Positions 8,828-17,505 of a stretch of 64,000 nt of DNA are shown in pieces (position 1 is the first letter of the stretch; every line of letters begins with the position of its first letter). The notes beneath the pieces are model-generated. The model saw only the letters and a program-made list of their open reading frames with translations. It was not told the DNA's origin and did no database searches. This DNA is from Acidithiobacillus thiooxidans ATCC 19377 (GTDB taxonomy: Bacteria > Pseudomonadota > Gammaproteobacteria > Acidithiobacillales > Acidithiobacillaceae). The stretch is from positions 3,222,501-3,286,500 of the forward strand of contig NZ_CP045571.1 of NCBI RefSeq assembly GCF_009662475.1, in the 5' to 3' direction. The translations under genes were made by a program, and so were the position numbers.

Positions 8828-9115
8828 ATGCACATGAAGGTCAAAAGGATGCTGGCAGGCGTGACCGCATTGGCGATAATATATGCACTGCTGGTCCATG
8901 TTGGATTAGCGCATGCGCGTTCAGCACCCGCCGGAGACTTTCCTTGGACTTACGGATTTCAACCCGGCGAATGGCAATATATCACGACCACCAAGAGTCC
9001 CTTGCTCGGCACCTCCCGCACTACTTCTATGCGGTGTTCCCATAGCCTCTATCAACCCCAGGATACGGCCCACGCCACACTCACCACCCCCGGCTCCTCT
9101 CCATTGACGAGTTAG
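8828..9115 (+). pseudogene. DUF3617-like exported protein, 3' truncated
   Basis: The start has a good ribosome-binding site (GGAGG six bases before the ATG) and a clear signal peptide ending near AHA. It is followed by FQPGEWQYITTTKS and TSMRCSHSLY, which look like the first third of a DUF3617 protein (PGxWE followed by a cysteine). The frame then stops after about 95 residues, where IS200-like sequence begins, so the C-terminal part has been lost. It was probably a periplasmic protein of unknown function. Confidence 0.5.
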
Positions 9116-9262
9116 AGACACCTCGGCACGTGCGTCAGCGTTTCACCGTTGGGTACTGATTCGGCACGAACCAGGCGTGATCGAGGCCCTCCTACGGGCC
9201 TAATCAATTGTCGCGTGTCTTGTAAGTTTTGCGACGGGTCGCAGCCACCCCCTGTGAATACT

Positions 9263-9283
9263 CCACCGGCTAAAAGCCGGTGG
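9263..9283. repeat. hairpin of an IS200/IS605-family end
   Basis: CCACCGGC, TAAAA and GCCGGTGG form a perfect 8-bp stem with a short loop. It lies about 55 bases beyond the 3' end of the TnpA remnant. Imperfect or perfect hairpins at this place are the recognition structures of IS200/IS605 transposases. Confidence 0.6.
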
Positions 9284-9337
9284 CTTCAGGTTACGGCTGG
9301 GAGCTGGATCGGTCGGCACTGAGGCCGACGGCTGTCG

Positions 9338-9510
9338 CTACACGACATGAAAGTCATCGTCTGGATCTGGTGGAGTTTGACTCTTGATGTACTCCTGCCA
9401 AACCTCATCCGTCACATTCCCACTACTCGCGACCCAATAGCCCCACCCCCATAAATGTTGGCCCCAGTATCTCTTGCGTAACTTCGCATACTCCGTCAGC
9501 AACCGGTGCG
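9338..9510 (-). pseudogene. IS200/IS605 TnpA (Y1 transposase) C-terminal fragment
   Basis: On the minus strand the frame reads LLTEYAKLRKRYWGQHLWGW, then GYWVASSGNVTDEVWQEYIK. This is the conserved C-terminal part of IS200-type single-strand transposases, including the RYWGQHLW and EYIxxQ positions. The N-terminal half, with the HUH motif, is absent. The open frame extends further upstream, but that part is antisense to an IS110 fragment. It is an inactive remnant. Confidence 0.75.
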
Positions 9511-9661
9511 AGCTCTTATCGCCTTGGCCCACAAAATGCTGCGCATCATCTACTTCATGCTCTCTCGTGGCACATATTACCGGGACGCCGCCACCGATTA
9601 TGAAGCCTTGAGCGTACAACGTAATGCCGCACGCTGGATCAAAAAGCTGATTGGGTCGTGA
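9506..9661 (+). pseudogene. IS110-family transposase C-terminal fragment
   Basis: On the plus strand the frame reads RALIALAHKMLRIIYFMLSR, then RDAATDYEAL and RNAARWIKKLIGS before the stop. This is the typical C-terminal end of IS110/IS1111 transposases. Only about 50 residues remain, directly abutting the IS200 remnant. This indicates layered insertion and deletion at the left side of the island. Confidence 0.7.
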
Positions 9662-9829
9662 AGCAATCACCTCCATACGAAGCCTCTCGAAAACGGACCG
9701 ATGGGGATATCTCCATTCGTTATCGGATTTACCCCCATCGTTGACCAGCCATTAGCGAAGTCCAGACACGTGGTCTGTGGTCTCCACTCATCCATCCCAC
9801 TCAAAAGATCGAAGAGCGAAATATTTCCA

Positions 9830-10252
9830 TCATAGCCCTAATTTATTATCTAACGAGTATTTCCCGGCTCCGGTAACATATAGAAGGAAACATCCACCAA
9901 TGATGCTGATGTTTTTATAAAAATTGATTTTACCCTCGAAATGAGCCATTCCCGTCATGGTCCAGTAATGATGGCCGATCAATGCCGTTCCCAGAGTGTA
10001 AATAGCCAATAAAACGGCTAGTGGCCGGGTAAATATTCCAACAAGTATTGCTGAACAAACAAAAACTTCCATAAATATCGCAATGATCGTAGCAATTGGC
10101 GGCATCGGTGCCCCAACTTGCTGCATATAGGCAACTGTTCCGGAGTAGTCTGTCAACTTTCCCCATCCAAATATGAGAAACAGTAAAACCAGCAAAAACC
10201 GGGCTACCAAAATCACTTCTTCCTTTATTCTGTCAGAACCAAACGTTTTCAT
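9830..10252 (-). CDS. DoxX-family membrane protein
   Basis: The product is a 140-residue inner-membrane protein with four hydrophobic helices and the DoxX-type opening (RFLLVLLFLIFGWGKLTDYS). DoxX-like proteins are small quinone-linked membrane proteins. Some are subunits of thiosulfate:quinone oxidoreductase; many others are of unknown role in oxidative-stress clusters. The ATG at 10252 is preferred over the GTG one codon before, because AGGAG then has seven-base spacing. It lies downstream of, and on the same strand as, the dioxygenase and oxidoreductase genes. Here a detoxification role is as likely as sulfur oxidation, since no DoxD partner is present. Confidence 0.8.
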   Translation of the reverse strand: MKTFGSDRIKEEVILVARFLLVLLFLIFGWGKLTDYSGTVAYMQQVGAPMPPIATIIAIFMEVFVCSAILVGIFTRPLAVLLAIYTLGTALIGHHYWTMTGMAHFEGKINFYKNISIIGGCFLLYVTGAGKYSLDNKLGL

Positions 10253-10497
10253 CACTATTCTCCTGGATCATATTGAGATTTTCAAATCGTACAGACGATG
10301 TGCATAAGACTAACCAATCCTCATTTATCACTCCTAATCCGCATGCAAATACTTCATCACGCCGATATCATCTGACTTCTGAGTCGAGGAAGCATCGATT
10401 CCGCGCAGCAGCTGACAACAGAAAAGTGGAAACATATTTTTCCATTTTGAAATTCTCTTTCATTTTAGTGAAGGTCATATTCAAGCTTGCGCTTTTC

Positions 10498-11301
10498 TTA
10501 TTTACCGTACCCAAACTCATAAGTTGCCATTGGAACTTTCATTACATGGTCTACAAACATTGACCTTCCTTTATCCTCTCCCGCTGCGCCGGCAATAACC
10601 ATGAGAGGAATCAAATGGTCTTCATGCGGATGAGCCAATCGTGCACCAGGTGCAGTTTCCCATTTCGCCAGCATGTCATTTCTTACCTCAGCATTATTTT
10701 GTTTAACCGCCTCACTGAGGTAGTTTTCAAATGCGTCAGCAATCGGAGTGGATTCATCACGACCAAACCCTCTCATGTTGTGGTAAGTCAAGCCACTGCC
10801 GATAATCAGGATACCCTCATCACGCAAAGGGGTAAGTGCCTGACCAACGCGAATATGCTGGTGCGGGTCGTAATTCGATTTCATCGATAGCATCACAACC
10901 GGTACATCTGCATTCGGATACATGAGTGTAATTGGGACAAATGTCCCATGATCAAAACCACGTCTGGCATCTTCCTTCGCCGCAATGCCAGCATTCGACA
11001 ACAAAGCTAGCACGCGTGAAGCAAGCTTGAGCGAGCCTGGCGCCGGGTACTTGATGTGATAAGTGTGCTCCGGGAATCCGTAGTAGTCATAAACCATGGG
11101 CGGACGCTCGGCGGTTGAAACGGTAAAATCTTTTTCTTCCCAATGACCGGTTATCACTAATATTGCTTCCGGTTTCGCGGGCAGACGTCCAGGCAATGCG
11201 ATGAATTCCTGTTCTGTCTTGGCGAACTGTTGCCGCATGTCGTCGACATACGGCCATGGCCCGCCACCATGCGAAAGGAAATAGACTGGCATTCTGTTCA
11301 T
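10498..11301 (-). CDS. DODA-type (class III extradiol) ring-opening dioxygenase family protein
   Basis: The product (267 residues) has the layout of YgiD/DODA-type proteins. It opens with PVYFLSHGGGPWPY, whose His is a metal ligand. Further motifs are ITGHWEE, RGFDHGTFVPITLMYP, GSGLTYHNMRGF and HPHEDHLIPLMVIAGAA. These contain the His residues expected for zinc or iron coordination. Family members act on catechol-type or DOPA-like substrates; the true substrate here is unknown. It is part of a minus-strand run with the NADP-binding oxidoreductase upstream and DoxX downstream, next to a divergent LysR gene. Confidence 0.85.
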   Translation of the reverse strand: MNRMPVYFLSHGGGPWPYVDDMRQQFAKTEQEFIALPGRLPAKPEAILVITGHWEEKDFTVSTAERPPMVYDYYGFPEHTYHIKYPAPGSLKLASRVLALLSNAGIAAKEDARRGFDHGTFVPITLMYPNADVPVVMLSMKSNYDPHQHIRVGQALTPLRDEGILIIGSGLTYHNMRGFGRDESTPIADAFENYLSEAVKQNNAEVRNDMLAKWETAPGARLAHPHEDHLIPLMVIAGAAGEDKGRSMFVDHVMKVPMATYEFGYGK

Positions 11302-11352
11302 CTATATATCCCCCTAGCCTTATCACAGCCCGGATTGATGCCAGGCTCTATT

Positions 11353-11928
11353 TCAATGCAACAACTTGAAGCCGATATCAGTCCCGTTGCCTAGCACATA
11401 GCCAAGCTGGATATTGAAGTATCCGAGTGATTCCAACTGCCGTGCGTTTTGCAATGGGCCACCATCAATTGCATCAAAGCCGATCGCTTTACCCAATTCA
11501 AGAACGACATTGCGTGCCGTTTCATTGTCACCGGCAGCGAAGACGGTTAACTGTTGACCCGCCACCAACCCGTCACTCATGTGCTGAGCGAATACGGTAT
11601 TGAAGCTCTTTACCACATGTGCGCGTGGAAGCGCCTTTTGCAGTTCCTCGGCACCACTCGTCGTAAATCCCATAGCTAATTGCATTTCTGGTGTCAGCGC
11701 ATTGGTCACGTCGACGACAATTTTGCCGTCAGCTGCCGTTTTCAACTCGCGTGCCACATCTTGTACCGCACCAAAGGGGATAGCCAACACGATGACATCG
11801 GCCCAAGAAACATCCCCAGCAATTTCCCCTTTCTTGACGGCCCGAACTTCGTATCCGGCTCGCGCAAGACCTTTATTGAGGGCGCTGCCGACGTTCCCTG
11901 TTCCGATGATGATGATTTTGTGTTTCAT
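11353..11928 (-). CDS. NAD(P)-binding oxidoreductase, F420-dependent NADP reductase family
   Basis: The product has about 191 residues with an N-terminal Rossmann motif (IIIIGTGNVGSALNKGLARA) and the conserved core IVLAIPFGAVQDV, VVDVTNAL and HVVKSFNTVFAQ. This is the family of NADPH:F420 oxidoreductase-like enzymes. In bacteria without F420 these reduce other flavins, quinones or unknown substrates. The ATG at 11928 has AAGGAG six bases upstream, so the longer frame from 11982 is not used. It is the first gene of the minus-strand operon and is divergent from a LysR regulator that probably controls it. Confidence 0.83.
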   Translation of the reverse strand: MKHKIIIIGTGNVGSALNKGLARAGYEVRAVKKGEIAGDVSWADVIVLAIPFGAVQDVARELKTAADGKIVVDVTNALTPEMQLAMGFTTSGAEELQKALPRAHVVKSFNTVFAQHMSDGLVAGQQLTVFAAGDNETARNVVLELGKAIGFDAIDGGPLQNARQLESLGYFNIQLGYVLGNGTDIGFKLLH

Positions 11929-12070
11929 AATTGCTCCTTGTAGATAAAAAGTAGGTTTGTTAGGTTCGATGCCGCTATGCACTCATTAGTGATGTGCTTT
12001 CCTTGATGCGTACGTCGATGGAAGCACTTTAGGAGTTTGTTTGATCATGCACTAGATGGTAAAACTGGGA

Positions 12071-12085
12071 ATTACTGTGCATAAT
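12071..12085. promoter_or_regulatory. possible LysR-binding site in divergent promoter
   Basis: ATTACTGTGCATAAT has the interrupted dyad ATTA-N7-TAAT with the T-N11-A form typical of LysR operators. It lies 13 bases before the LysR start and about 145 bases upstream of the divergent oxidoreductase gene. It is a candidate only. Confidence 0.4.
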
Positions 12086-12098
12086 TTGGGACAATCAA

Positions 12099-12995
12099 AT
12101 GGATCTCGATGCAATTGAGGTATTCGTGAAAGTTGTACAAGCAGGTAGTCTGTCCAATGCGGCAAGACTATTAAATATGCCCAAGACGACGGTCAGCGCC
12201 AAACTCGCTGCTCTGGAAAAACGGCTGGGGACGAGCCTGATCTACCGCACTACCCGTAAATTGCATGTGACCGAAGCGGGCGAGAAATACTTTCATCATT
12301 GCGCGAACGCCGTTCGGGAGATGGAACTCGGAGAGGCCGCACTTCAATCGTCGCAAGGCACGCCGACCGGGTTGCTCAAAGTCACTGCTCCTGTCGACAT
12401 AGGACATGCGGTGCTTCCTCACGTTACGCGCGCCTACCTGGCGAAGTATCCCGATGTCACCATTGAATTACTGATTTCAAACCAGATCGCTGATCTGGTG
12501 GGGGGAGGTGTTGATTTGGCTATTCGCGCGGGCATGCTGAAAGACTCATCGTTGATCGCAAAGCGATTTATTGACTTGCGCGCCAATCTTTGGGCTTCCC
12601 CCAGCTATATCAAAGAATTCAGAAAATTCACGCATCCCAAGGATTTAGTCATGGCGTCGTTCGTTGGGCGCAAGGGTGTCGACGTACTGCGGCTTACGGA
12701 CGGCAAGTCAGAAGTCGATGTACCTGTCGTCAGCCGCGTCATTGCAGACGATCTCGAAACCATTAAAGCATTGACCATTCTTGGTGAAGGAGTCGGCTGG
12801 CTGCCTGACTTTCTGTCCGCAGATGCGGTAGACGCCGGCACGCTTGTGCCAGTTCTTCCGCAATGGAAATGGAAAGGAGGGGGCGCGTTCTATTTCGTCT
12901 ACGCGGGCCAAAAATATGCATCGCCCAAGGTGCAGGCATTCATCCAAACGGCGTTGGATGTCGTTTCATCGAGGATGCCCAACTTCAGTTTTTGA
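12099..12995 (+). CDS. LysR-family transcriptional regulator
   Basis: The product has 298 residues, the normal LysR length. The N-terminal helix-turn-helix is clear (VVQAGSLSNAARLLNMPKTT, then VSAKLAALEKRLG), followed by RTTRKLHVTEAGEKY and an effector-binding domain. Divergent placement against the oxidoreductase-dioxygenase-DoxX genes suggests that it controls them, possibly in response to a quinone or aromatic compound. A degenerate IS1634-like fragment begins directly after its stop codon. Confidence 0.88.
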   Translation: MDLDAIEVFVKVVQAGSLSNAARLLNMPKTTVSAKLAALEKRLGTSLIYRTTRKLHVTEAGEKYFHHCANAVREMELGEAALQSSQGTPTGLLKVTAPVDIGHAVLPHVTRAYLAKYPDVTIELLISNQIADLVGGGVDLAIRAGMLKDSSLIAKRFIDLRANLWASPSYIKEFRKFTHPKDLVMASFVGRKGVDVLRLTDGKSEVDVPVVSRVIADDLETIKALTILGEGVGWLPDFLSADAVDAGTLVPVLPQWKWKGGGAFYFVYAGQKYASPKVQAFIQTALDVVSSRMPNFSF

Positions 12996-13050
12996 ACTGG
13001 CATTTGCCTTCAGTGCATCTTTCTGCGCAACAACGCGCGGCGGTGGATGA

Positions 13051-13554
13051 TCTGAACCAGAACAAAACGACAAAGGAAGAGAACTGGGGTTTGATGCTTT
13101 GCGCCAGATATTCCGCAAGACCCGCCATATGACCAATGTGGAAGCGCTGATCCGGATCATGGTCCTTAACCGGCTCTGCGATCCCGAATCGAAACTGGGC
13201 GTATTGCGCTGGGTGGAAACAGTCGCCTTGCCGGATGTACCGGTAGCAGCGATCACCCACCAGCAACTCCTGCGCAGCATGGATGCCCTGATGGAGCAAC
13301 AGTCTGCCGTCGATGCCGTAGTAGCCGGACTGTTGCGCCCCCTGATCGATCAGGACTTGTCTGTGGTCTTCGATGACCTCACCACGATCCGCAGCGAAGG
13401 CTTGATCGCCCGCCAGTTCCTGCTGGGGGCGTGCAGACGGCAGCGGGTGGTCGGAAAACCCGGCAACGTGGTTACCTGGATCGTCAATACCGAAAGCGTC
13501 GGGAATCAGAAAAGTATCAGCCTGCGCTGCAGCGATCGGTTAAACCAGGGCTAA
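13051..13554 (+). pseudogene. IS1634-like (IS4-type DDE) transposase fragment
   Basis: The frame contains FRKTRHMTNVEALIRIMVLN, then RLCDPESKLGVLRW, and later QDLSVVFDDLTTIRSEG. These resemble the N-terminal and first catalytic region of IS1634-family transposases (the Asp of DLTTI is catalytic). There is no proper start. The frame ends about 60 residues after DLTTI, so the remaining catalytic residues are missing. It is an inactive remnant. Confidence 0.6.
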
Positions 13555-13658
13555 TTTATAACGCCAGTGACGTCAGCGGCTGCCTGACCCGCCACAATAC
13601 GCCCAATCGGCCCCAGAAGACTGACGGATTCTGATAGCAAAGCGATGTTCTCCAAAGA

Positions 13659-14261
13659 TCATATCCGTAGCTTTTGGGTTATTTCGGCCACATGCCGCCC
13701 CTGAAAACGAGCGATGGCCAGCTCGTTGGCACTGGGCTGACGACTGCCATCTCCGTTGGATAGTGTCGTGGCACCATAGGGTGTACCTCCGCTGATCTCA
13801 CTCATATTCATCAGTTCCTGACAACTGTAGGGGACGCCAACCACGATCATCCCCTGATGGAACAGGAAAGTGTGAAAAGAAGTGATGGTGGTTTCCTGAC
13901 CACCGTGCTGCGTGGCTGTGCTGGCAAAAACGCTGCCGATCTTGCCCACCAGTTTACCTTCTTGCCAGAGATTTCCTGTGCGATCAAGAAAATTACGCAT
14001 TTGCCCACTCATATTGCCGAAGCGTGTTGGCGTGCCGAAAATAATCCCATCATAATCCGCGAGATCATCGGGGTGCGCCTCTGGCGCAGCTTGATTAGTT
14101 TTGGCATGCACAGCGGCCAAGGTTTCCGCTGGCATGCTTTCCGGCACCCGCTTAATATCCACCGTCACGCCGGAGATGTCTCGTGCACCTTCAGCTATGG
14201 CATCGGCCATGGTTTCGATATGCCCCCAGAGGCTGTGATATAACACCAGTATTTTGCTCAT
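13659..14261 (-). CDS. wrbA: NAD(P)H:quinone oxidoreductase (WrbA, type IV)
   Basis: The 200-residue flavodoxin-like protein matches WrbA in length and motifs. These include [20 protein letters not shown] (FMN phosphate loop), [19 protein letters not shown], and [13 protein letters not shown] followed by GVPYSCQEL. WrbA performs two-electron reduction of quinones with NADH or NADPH and so limits redox cycling. The start has GGAG six bases upstream. A 49-bp fragment of the ISL3 element end lies about 60 bases upstream of its start, so its promoter region may have been altered. Confidence 0.93.
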   Translation of the reverse strand: MSKILVLYHSLWGHIETMADAIAEGARDISGVTVDIKRVPESMPAETLAAVHAKTNQAAPEAHPDDLADYDGIIFGTPTRFGNMSGQMRNFLDRTGNLWQEGKLVGKIGSVFASTATQHGGQETTITSFHTFLFHQGMIVVGVPYSCQELMNMSEISGGTPYGATTLSNGDGSRQPSANELAIARFQGRHVAEITQKLRI

Positions 14262-14322
14262 AATGCTCTCCTCGTATTAGTCAACGTCTTCCGAGAGTAA
14301 AGATGATAAGTATACCTTGTAA

Positions 14323-14371
14323 AGGTTCCTCGTCATTTCAAGTGGGTAGCCTGAGATCTAGCTTACCCAAG
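14323..14371 (-). repeat. solo end of the ISL3 element (49-bp scar)
   Basis: This stretch is identical, except for one base, to the reverse complement of 21746-21794. That segment is the 3' end of the ISL3 transposase gene plus its terminal inverted repeat. No other part of the element is present. It marks a second, largely deleted copy upstream of wrbA. Confidence 0.85.
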
Positions 14372-14544
14372 TGTCAATCAGCGATGGTGATTAGCCAATT
14401 TTCAGCAGAAATCAGCGGTTGAATGGTTCGCCATTGAGAGCCTCGGTATTTCGCCAACAAACTAATGATTCATATTCCGCGATATGGGTTGGTAAATACC
14501 TGATGCTGACAGATGGCAAACGAATGGCGCTGATTAACAGCAAA

Positions 14545-14736
14545 TTAGCGCCACCACCCACGATGCCAACCCCACCATGGACGATACGGACGATAGATAG
14601 GCACGGGGTGAATAACCACAGGACCAGGTCGAACCACAGCGACCGGTCCTCTAGGCGGCACCACATAACAGCCGGAGAGTAGGCTCATAGTAAGCAGGAG
14701 GAATAGTGCAGCATTTATTTTGCGAATAGGGAACAT
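14545..14736 (-). CDS. small proline/tryptophan-rich lipoprotein
   Basis: The product has 63 residues with a lipoprotein signal peptide ending in LLSGC, so Cys22 is the likely lipidated residue. The mature part is rich in Pro, Arg, Tyr and Trp and ends in WWGWHRGWWR. Such short, basic, aromatic tails occur in envelope-stress lipoproteins, but no family is certain. It is on the same strand as the small exported protein and the ECF sigma/anti-sigma genes just upstream and may belong to the regulon. Confidence 0.55.
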   Translation of the reverse strand: MFPIRKINAALFLLLTMSLLSGCYVVPPRGPVAVVRPGPVVIHPVPIYRPYRPWWGWHRGWWR

Positions 14737-14772
14737 CGGTTATCTCTCCCAGTTCAGATGAATTGCCTGTAT

Positions 14773-15009
14773 TCAGGCAGCAAATCTTTCAGCAATCATC
14801 AATTGTTGACGGGCACGCTCCAGTTCCAGAATAGCAGCCGCCTTGTGACCCCCAAACACGTCAGGAGCCTCATGCCGCAAGATGAAAATAGAATGGTCAA
14901 TCTGACGGATAGCTCTTTGCAGATTTGGATGCGGGGCAGCTTGCGCTGTACTGATGCCCATAAAGAAAAATGCAGAAATTAACAGCGCGCTTTTCATTAT
15001 CTGATTCAT
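14773..15009 (-). CDS. small exported protein, unknown function
   Basis: The product has 78 residues with a signal peptide (MKSALLISAFFFMGISTAQA). It is followed by a mostly helical mature part of about 55 residues (NLQRAIRQIDHSIFIL, LELERARQQLMIAERFAA). It lies 12 bases downstream of the DUF3106-like gene, so it is probably the last or next-to-last gene of the sigma-factor operon. No family is recognised. Confidence 0.55.
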   Translation of the reverse strand: MNQIMKSALLISAFFFMGISTAQAAPHPNLQRAIRQIDHSIFILRHEAPDVFGGHKAAAILELERARQQLMIAERFAA

Positions 15010-15021
15010 GTTAACTCTCCT

Positions 15022-15333
15022 CTAGGGATGTAAGGCTTTACGGGACTGCTGGTATTCCTGCCACAACTTTCTTTGTTGAGCAGGAGGAAGTTTATGAAAG
15101 CGTCTGGCGCGATCCATTATTTGCTGTCGGCGTGTCTGAGAATAATGTTTCCATCTTTCAGCCCGACGCTCCCAGCGGATTTTCGGAGCTGGGCGCTCCC
15201 ATTCAGGTTTATGAACAGGAGCACGTCGTATCCAGTGTGGATCTCGATGCATGGTCGGTGAGGCCAATACCGGCAATGAGAAACCGAATATGCATATTCC
15301 CAGTAAAACAATGGGAAATCCCTTAATAGCCAT
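15022..15333 (-). CDS. DUF3106-like exported protein
   Basis: The product has about 103 residues with an N-terminal signal sequence, then a basic, helical domain. That domain includes WKHYSQTRRQQIMDRARRFH and KLPPAQQRKLWQEYQQ. This resembles DUF3106 proteins, in which W-x-LPPxQQ-type repeats occur. The ATG at 15333 overlaps the stop of the anti-sigma gene, indicating translational coupling. DUF3106 genes commonly follow an ECF sigma and its zinc-finger anti-sigma factor, as here. Confidence 0.65.
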   Translation of the reverse strand: MAIKGFPIVLLGICIFGFSLPVLASPTMHRDPHWIRRAPVHKPEWERPAPKIRWERRAERWKHYSQTRRQQIMDRARRFHKLPPAQQRKLWQEYQQSRKALHP

Positions 15334-15775
15334 GATCCACCATATTGAGTTTGTCTGGATGCGCTTCCAACCATTCGTAAAAACCAAGATGAGCAACTAT
15401 GTTGTGTGCTTCAGGAGGAATGGGCTGATTTGTCTTAACCGGTGTTGAACGTGGCATAGGGCTGAACACATGCAGCGACATCGCAACCAGTGCGATAGCA
15501 CAAAAACCCAGAATTATCTTAGCCGCGACGGGTAGTCGCCAGATTGTTACGGACCGTCTGATAGATTGATGATGCGGCTGATAACCCGCCGACCAATGAT
15601 CCAGGAGCGTTTTAGAAAATGCACATTGTTCTTCGCAACGTGGACAATGGCCCACATGTGCGGCAATCCGGCGTGCAAAATGCCCCGATAGCATTCCTGC
15701 ACGCCACCGATCCAGAGTGTCTGATCGCGGGTGACAACTCCCCGAAGGCGCAATAAAAAACCGATCATGCTTCAT
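15323..15775 (-). CDS. zinc-finger anti-sigma factor
   Basis: The product has about 150 residues. The N-terminal cytoplasmic part has the zinc-binding HVGHCPRC pattern (His-x3-Cys-x2-Cys) of zf-HC2 anti-sigma factors. A single membrane helix (VAAKIILGFCAIALVAMSLH) follows, then a short periplasmic tail. The ATG at 15775 overlaps the 3' end of the sigma gene by 11 bases, a usual coupling. It should hold the ECF sigma factor inactive at the membrane until an envelope signal arrives. Confidence 0.8.
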   Translation of the reverse strand: MKHDRFFIAPSGSCHPRSDTLDRWRAGMLSGHFARRIAAHVGHCPRCEEQCAFSKTLLDHWSAGYQPHHQSIRRSVTIWRLPVAAKIILGFCAIALVAMSLHVFSPMPRSTPVKTNQPIPPEAHNIVAHLGFYEWLEAHPDKLNMVDHGY

Positions 15776-16349
15776 CGTTATATCCTCCAGGTGCCCAATC
15801 TGCGAGAAGCGTCCGCAGACGTCGCAACGCTCGATAGTGGTGGACCTTGACACTTCCGCTACTGCAACCCATAGCCATCGCTGTTTCTTCCACGCTTAAT
15901 TCCTGCCATTCCCTGAATAGAAAGGCTTCCCTCTGCCGATTGGGCAATTGGCGCAAAGCCGATTCAATCTGTGTGCCTAACTGTTGTCCGGATAACTGAT
16001 CATCGGGACTCGGAAAAAGATCGGGTAGGGCACTTAAGTCCTCCTCGGCATCGTCATTTTCTGTTCTCCAGAATCCGAGTAATCTCTCTAAACGCTGGCG
16101 GCGTTGATGATCCCGAATGTGGTTGCGCAGGATGGCGTAAAACAGCGCCACCCACTCTTCTGTCGGGCGGTCTGAATATTTCTGCATGAGCTTTATGGCA
16201 GCTTCCTGAACCATATCTCCAGCTTGGCCGGAGTCTCCAAGTTCCAGGCAGGCAAAGCGAAAAGCACGTTTTTCCAACCCATAAAACAGCTGGGACCAGG
16301 CTTTTTCTTTCAGGCTGGTGTCAATGAGAATAGCCTCAGTTTGAAACAT
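15765..16349 (-). CDS. ECF-type RNA polymerase sigma factor
   Basis: The product has 194 residues with sigma region 2 (FACLELGDSGQAGDMVQEAA, then NHIRDHQRRQ). Region 4 reads ALRQLPNRQREAFLFREWQE, then LSVEETAMAMGCSSGSVKVH, containing the helix-turn-helix for -35 recognition. It is the first gene of an operon with an anti-sigma factor and a DUF3106-like protein. Its targets are unknown; the two small exported proteins downstream are likely members. Confidence 0.88.
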   Translation of the reverse strand: MFQTEAILIDTSLKEKAWSQLFYGLEKRAFRFACLELGDSGQAGDMVQEAAIKLMQKYSDRPTEEWVALFYAILRNHIRDHQRRQRLERLLGFWRTENDDAEEDLSALPDLFPSPDDQLSGQQLGTQIESALRQLPNRQREAFLFREWQELSVEETAMAMGCSSGSVKVHHYRALRRLRTLLADWAPGGYNDEA

Positions 16350-16456
16350 GTCAGAATCGTATTCCTCCGGATCTTACGGTGTTTTAACGTGTGACACGCT
16401 ACTTTGGTTGACAGACTCAATCTATACTTTGCGATGCTACCGAAAAACGGAAATAT

Positions 16457-17464
16457 ATGATCAGAAATAGATGGAAGGCGTGCTTGTTGATTGCTTGTAT
16501 GGTCTGGGTATTTGCGGGCATTCCGGCCGAGGCTTACGGGAGTCATTTTCGACCTGGGCCGAAAGGAAAGGACGTCACCATTTCGAATGGCGGCCTTTCG
16601 ATAAAATTTAACATTCCTTGGGGTGGGGTGGTGGTTTCGGTGTCGAATCGACACGTAGCCCATGGGCTGAACATTGTCGACACCCATGATCCGGGGCGTG
16701 AATTACAGGTGGACCAGTTTCTGTTTTTGATGATAAACGGTCATTGGAGCCTGATGCTTAACCCTACGCAGGCGGGATCTTTTGGACACCAGGCCTTTTA
16801 TCTGCACCCCCACGGGGTCATACATCCGGAAATTGGAAGTAAGGTGGTGAGGTGGAACGCGAGTCGAACGCATTTTCATGCGGTGATTGATCCGGTGGAT
16901 TACGATACGGGCCATCCTACAAAGTGGGTGTACGTAGAGGATGTTCGGATTAGCGCGAAAGGTGTTGCCCATTTTCATTTTACGTTTTACAACCACGGAA
17001 TGCAGACCTACCTATTGGACTCGGAGGTCCCTACGCTTTACTCGGACTGGACGGATGCGTTTCTATATCCGCTGGTTTCGCCTTATGGGCGCGCGGGGCG
17101 GTCTCTTCTGCTTCAAGATGCCAAATGGCCAGTGAGGATGGTTCGTGGAAGCCGCTGGCCTGAAGGCCATCTGACGTCCAAAGGCTGGATCGCCAACATC
17201 GACACCAGAAATAACATCGGGATTTTTTATACGACGCCAGTTGGACGACCGGAGACCTATGGGGTGTTTGCTCGTGCCGCTTTTCGAGGGAGAAATCCAC
17301 TCGGCAAATCCAATGTGACGGTTAGGAAAGCGATTTCCTATCCCGGTGAAATTTACTTGATTGATTTTTCAGTATTAGTGAGTACACCCCAAAATGGGCC
17401 TGCACTGATTTCGAAGCAACCCCAAGCGGTGCTGAAGGTCATACGCAACCAACCACCTGAATAA
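16457..17464 (+). CDS. exported protein of unknown function
   Basis: The product has 335 residues with a signal peptide ending near AEAYG. The mature part is rich in Gly, His and aromatic residues and predicted beta-rich (SIKFNIPWGGVVVSVSN, HGLNIVDTHDPGRELQVDQF). The opening resembles beta-sandwich proteins that bind or modify polysaccharides, but I do not recognise the family. It is convergent with the neighbouring GH5 glycosidase gene; the pair may act on the same extracellular glycan. That link rests only on position. Confidence 0.6.
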   Translation: MIRNRWKACLLIACMVWVFAGIPAEAYGSHFRPGPKGKDVTISNGGLSIKFNIPWGGVVVSVSNRHVAHGLNIVDTHDPGRELQVDQFLFLMINGHWSLMLNPTQAGSFGHQAFYLHPHGVIHPEIGSKVVRWNASRTHFHAVIDPVDYDTGHPTKWVYVEDVRISAKGVAHFHFTFYNHGMQTYLLDSEVPTLYSDWTDAFLYPLVSPYGRAGRSLLLQDAKWPVRMVRGSRWPEGHLTSKGWIANIDTRNNIGIFYTTPVGRPETYGVFARAAFRGRNPLGKSNVTVRKAISYPGEIYLIDFSVLVSTPQNGPALISKQPQAVLKVIRNQPPE

Positions 17465-17505
17465 TCGGATGGGACGTCATCTGTTCTGCTTTTCATTGGA
17501 AATCA

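Noticed and set aside
9338-9676. Calling the whole 112-residue minus-strand frame one protein
   Set aside because: Only the C-terminal half is TnpA. The N-terminal half is antisense to the IS110 fragment.
9830-10252. Calling the DoxX-like protein a thiosulfate:quinone oxidoreductase subunit
   Set aside because: No DoxA/DoxD-type partner is present, and the neighbours are redox detoxification genes. Only family membership can be supported.
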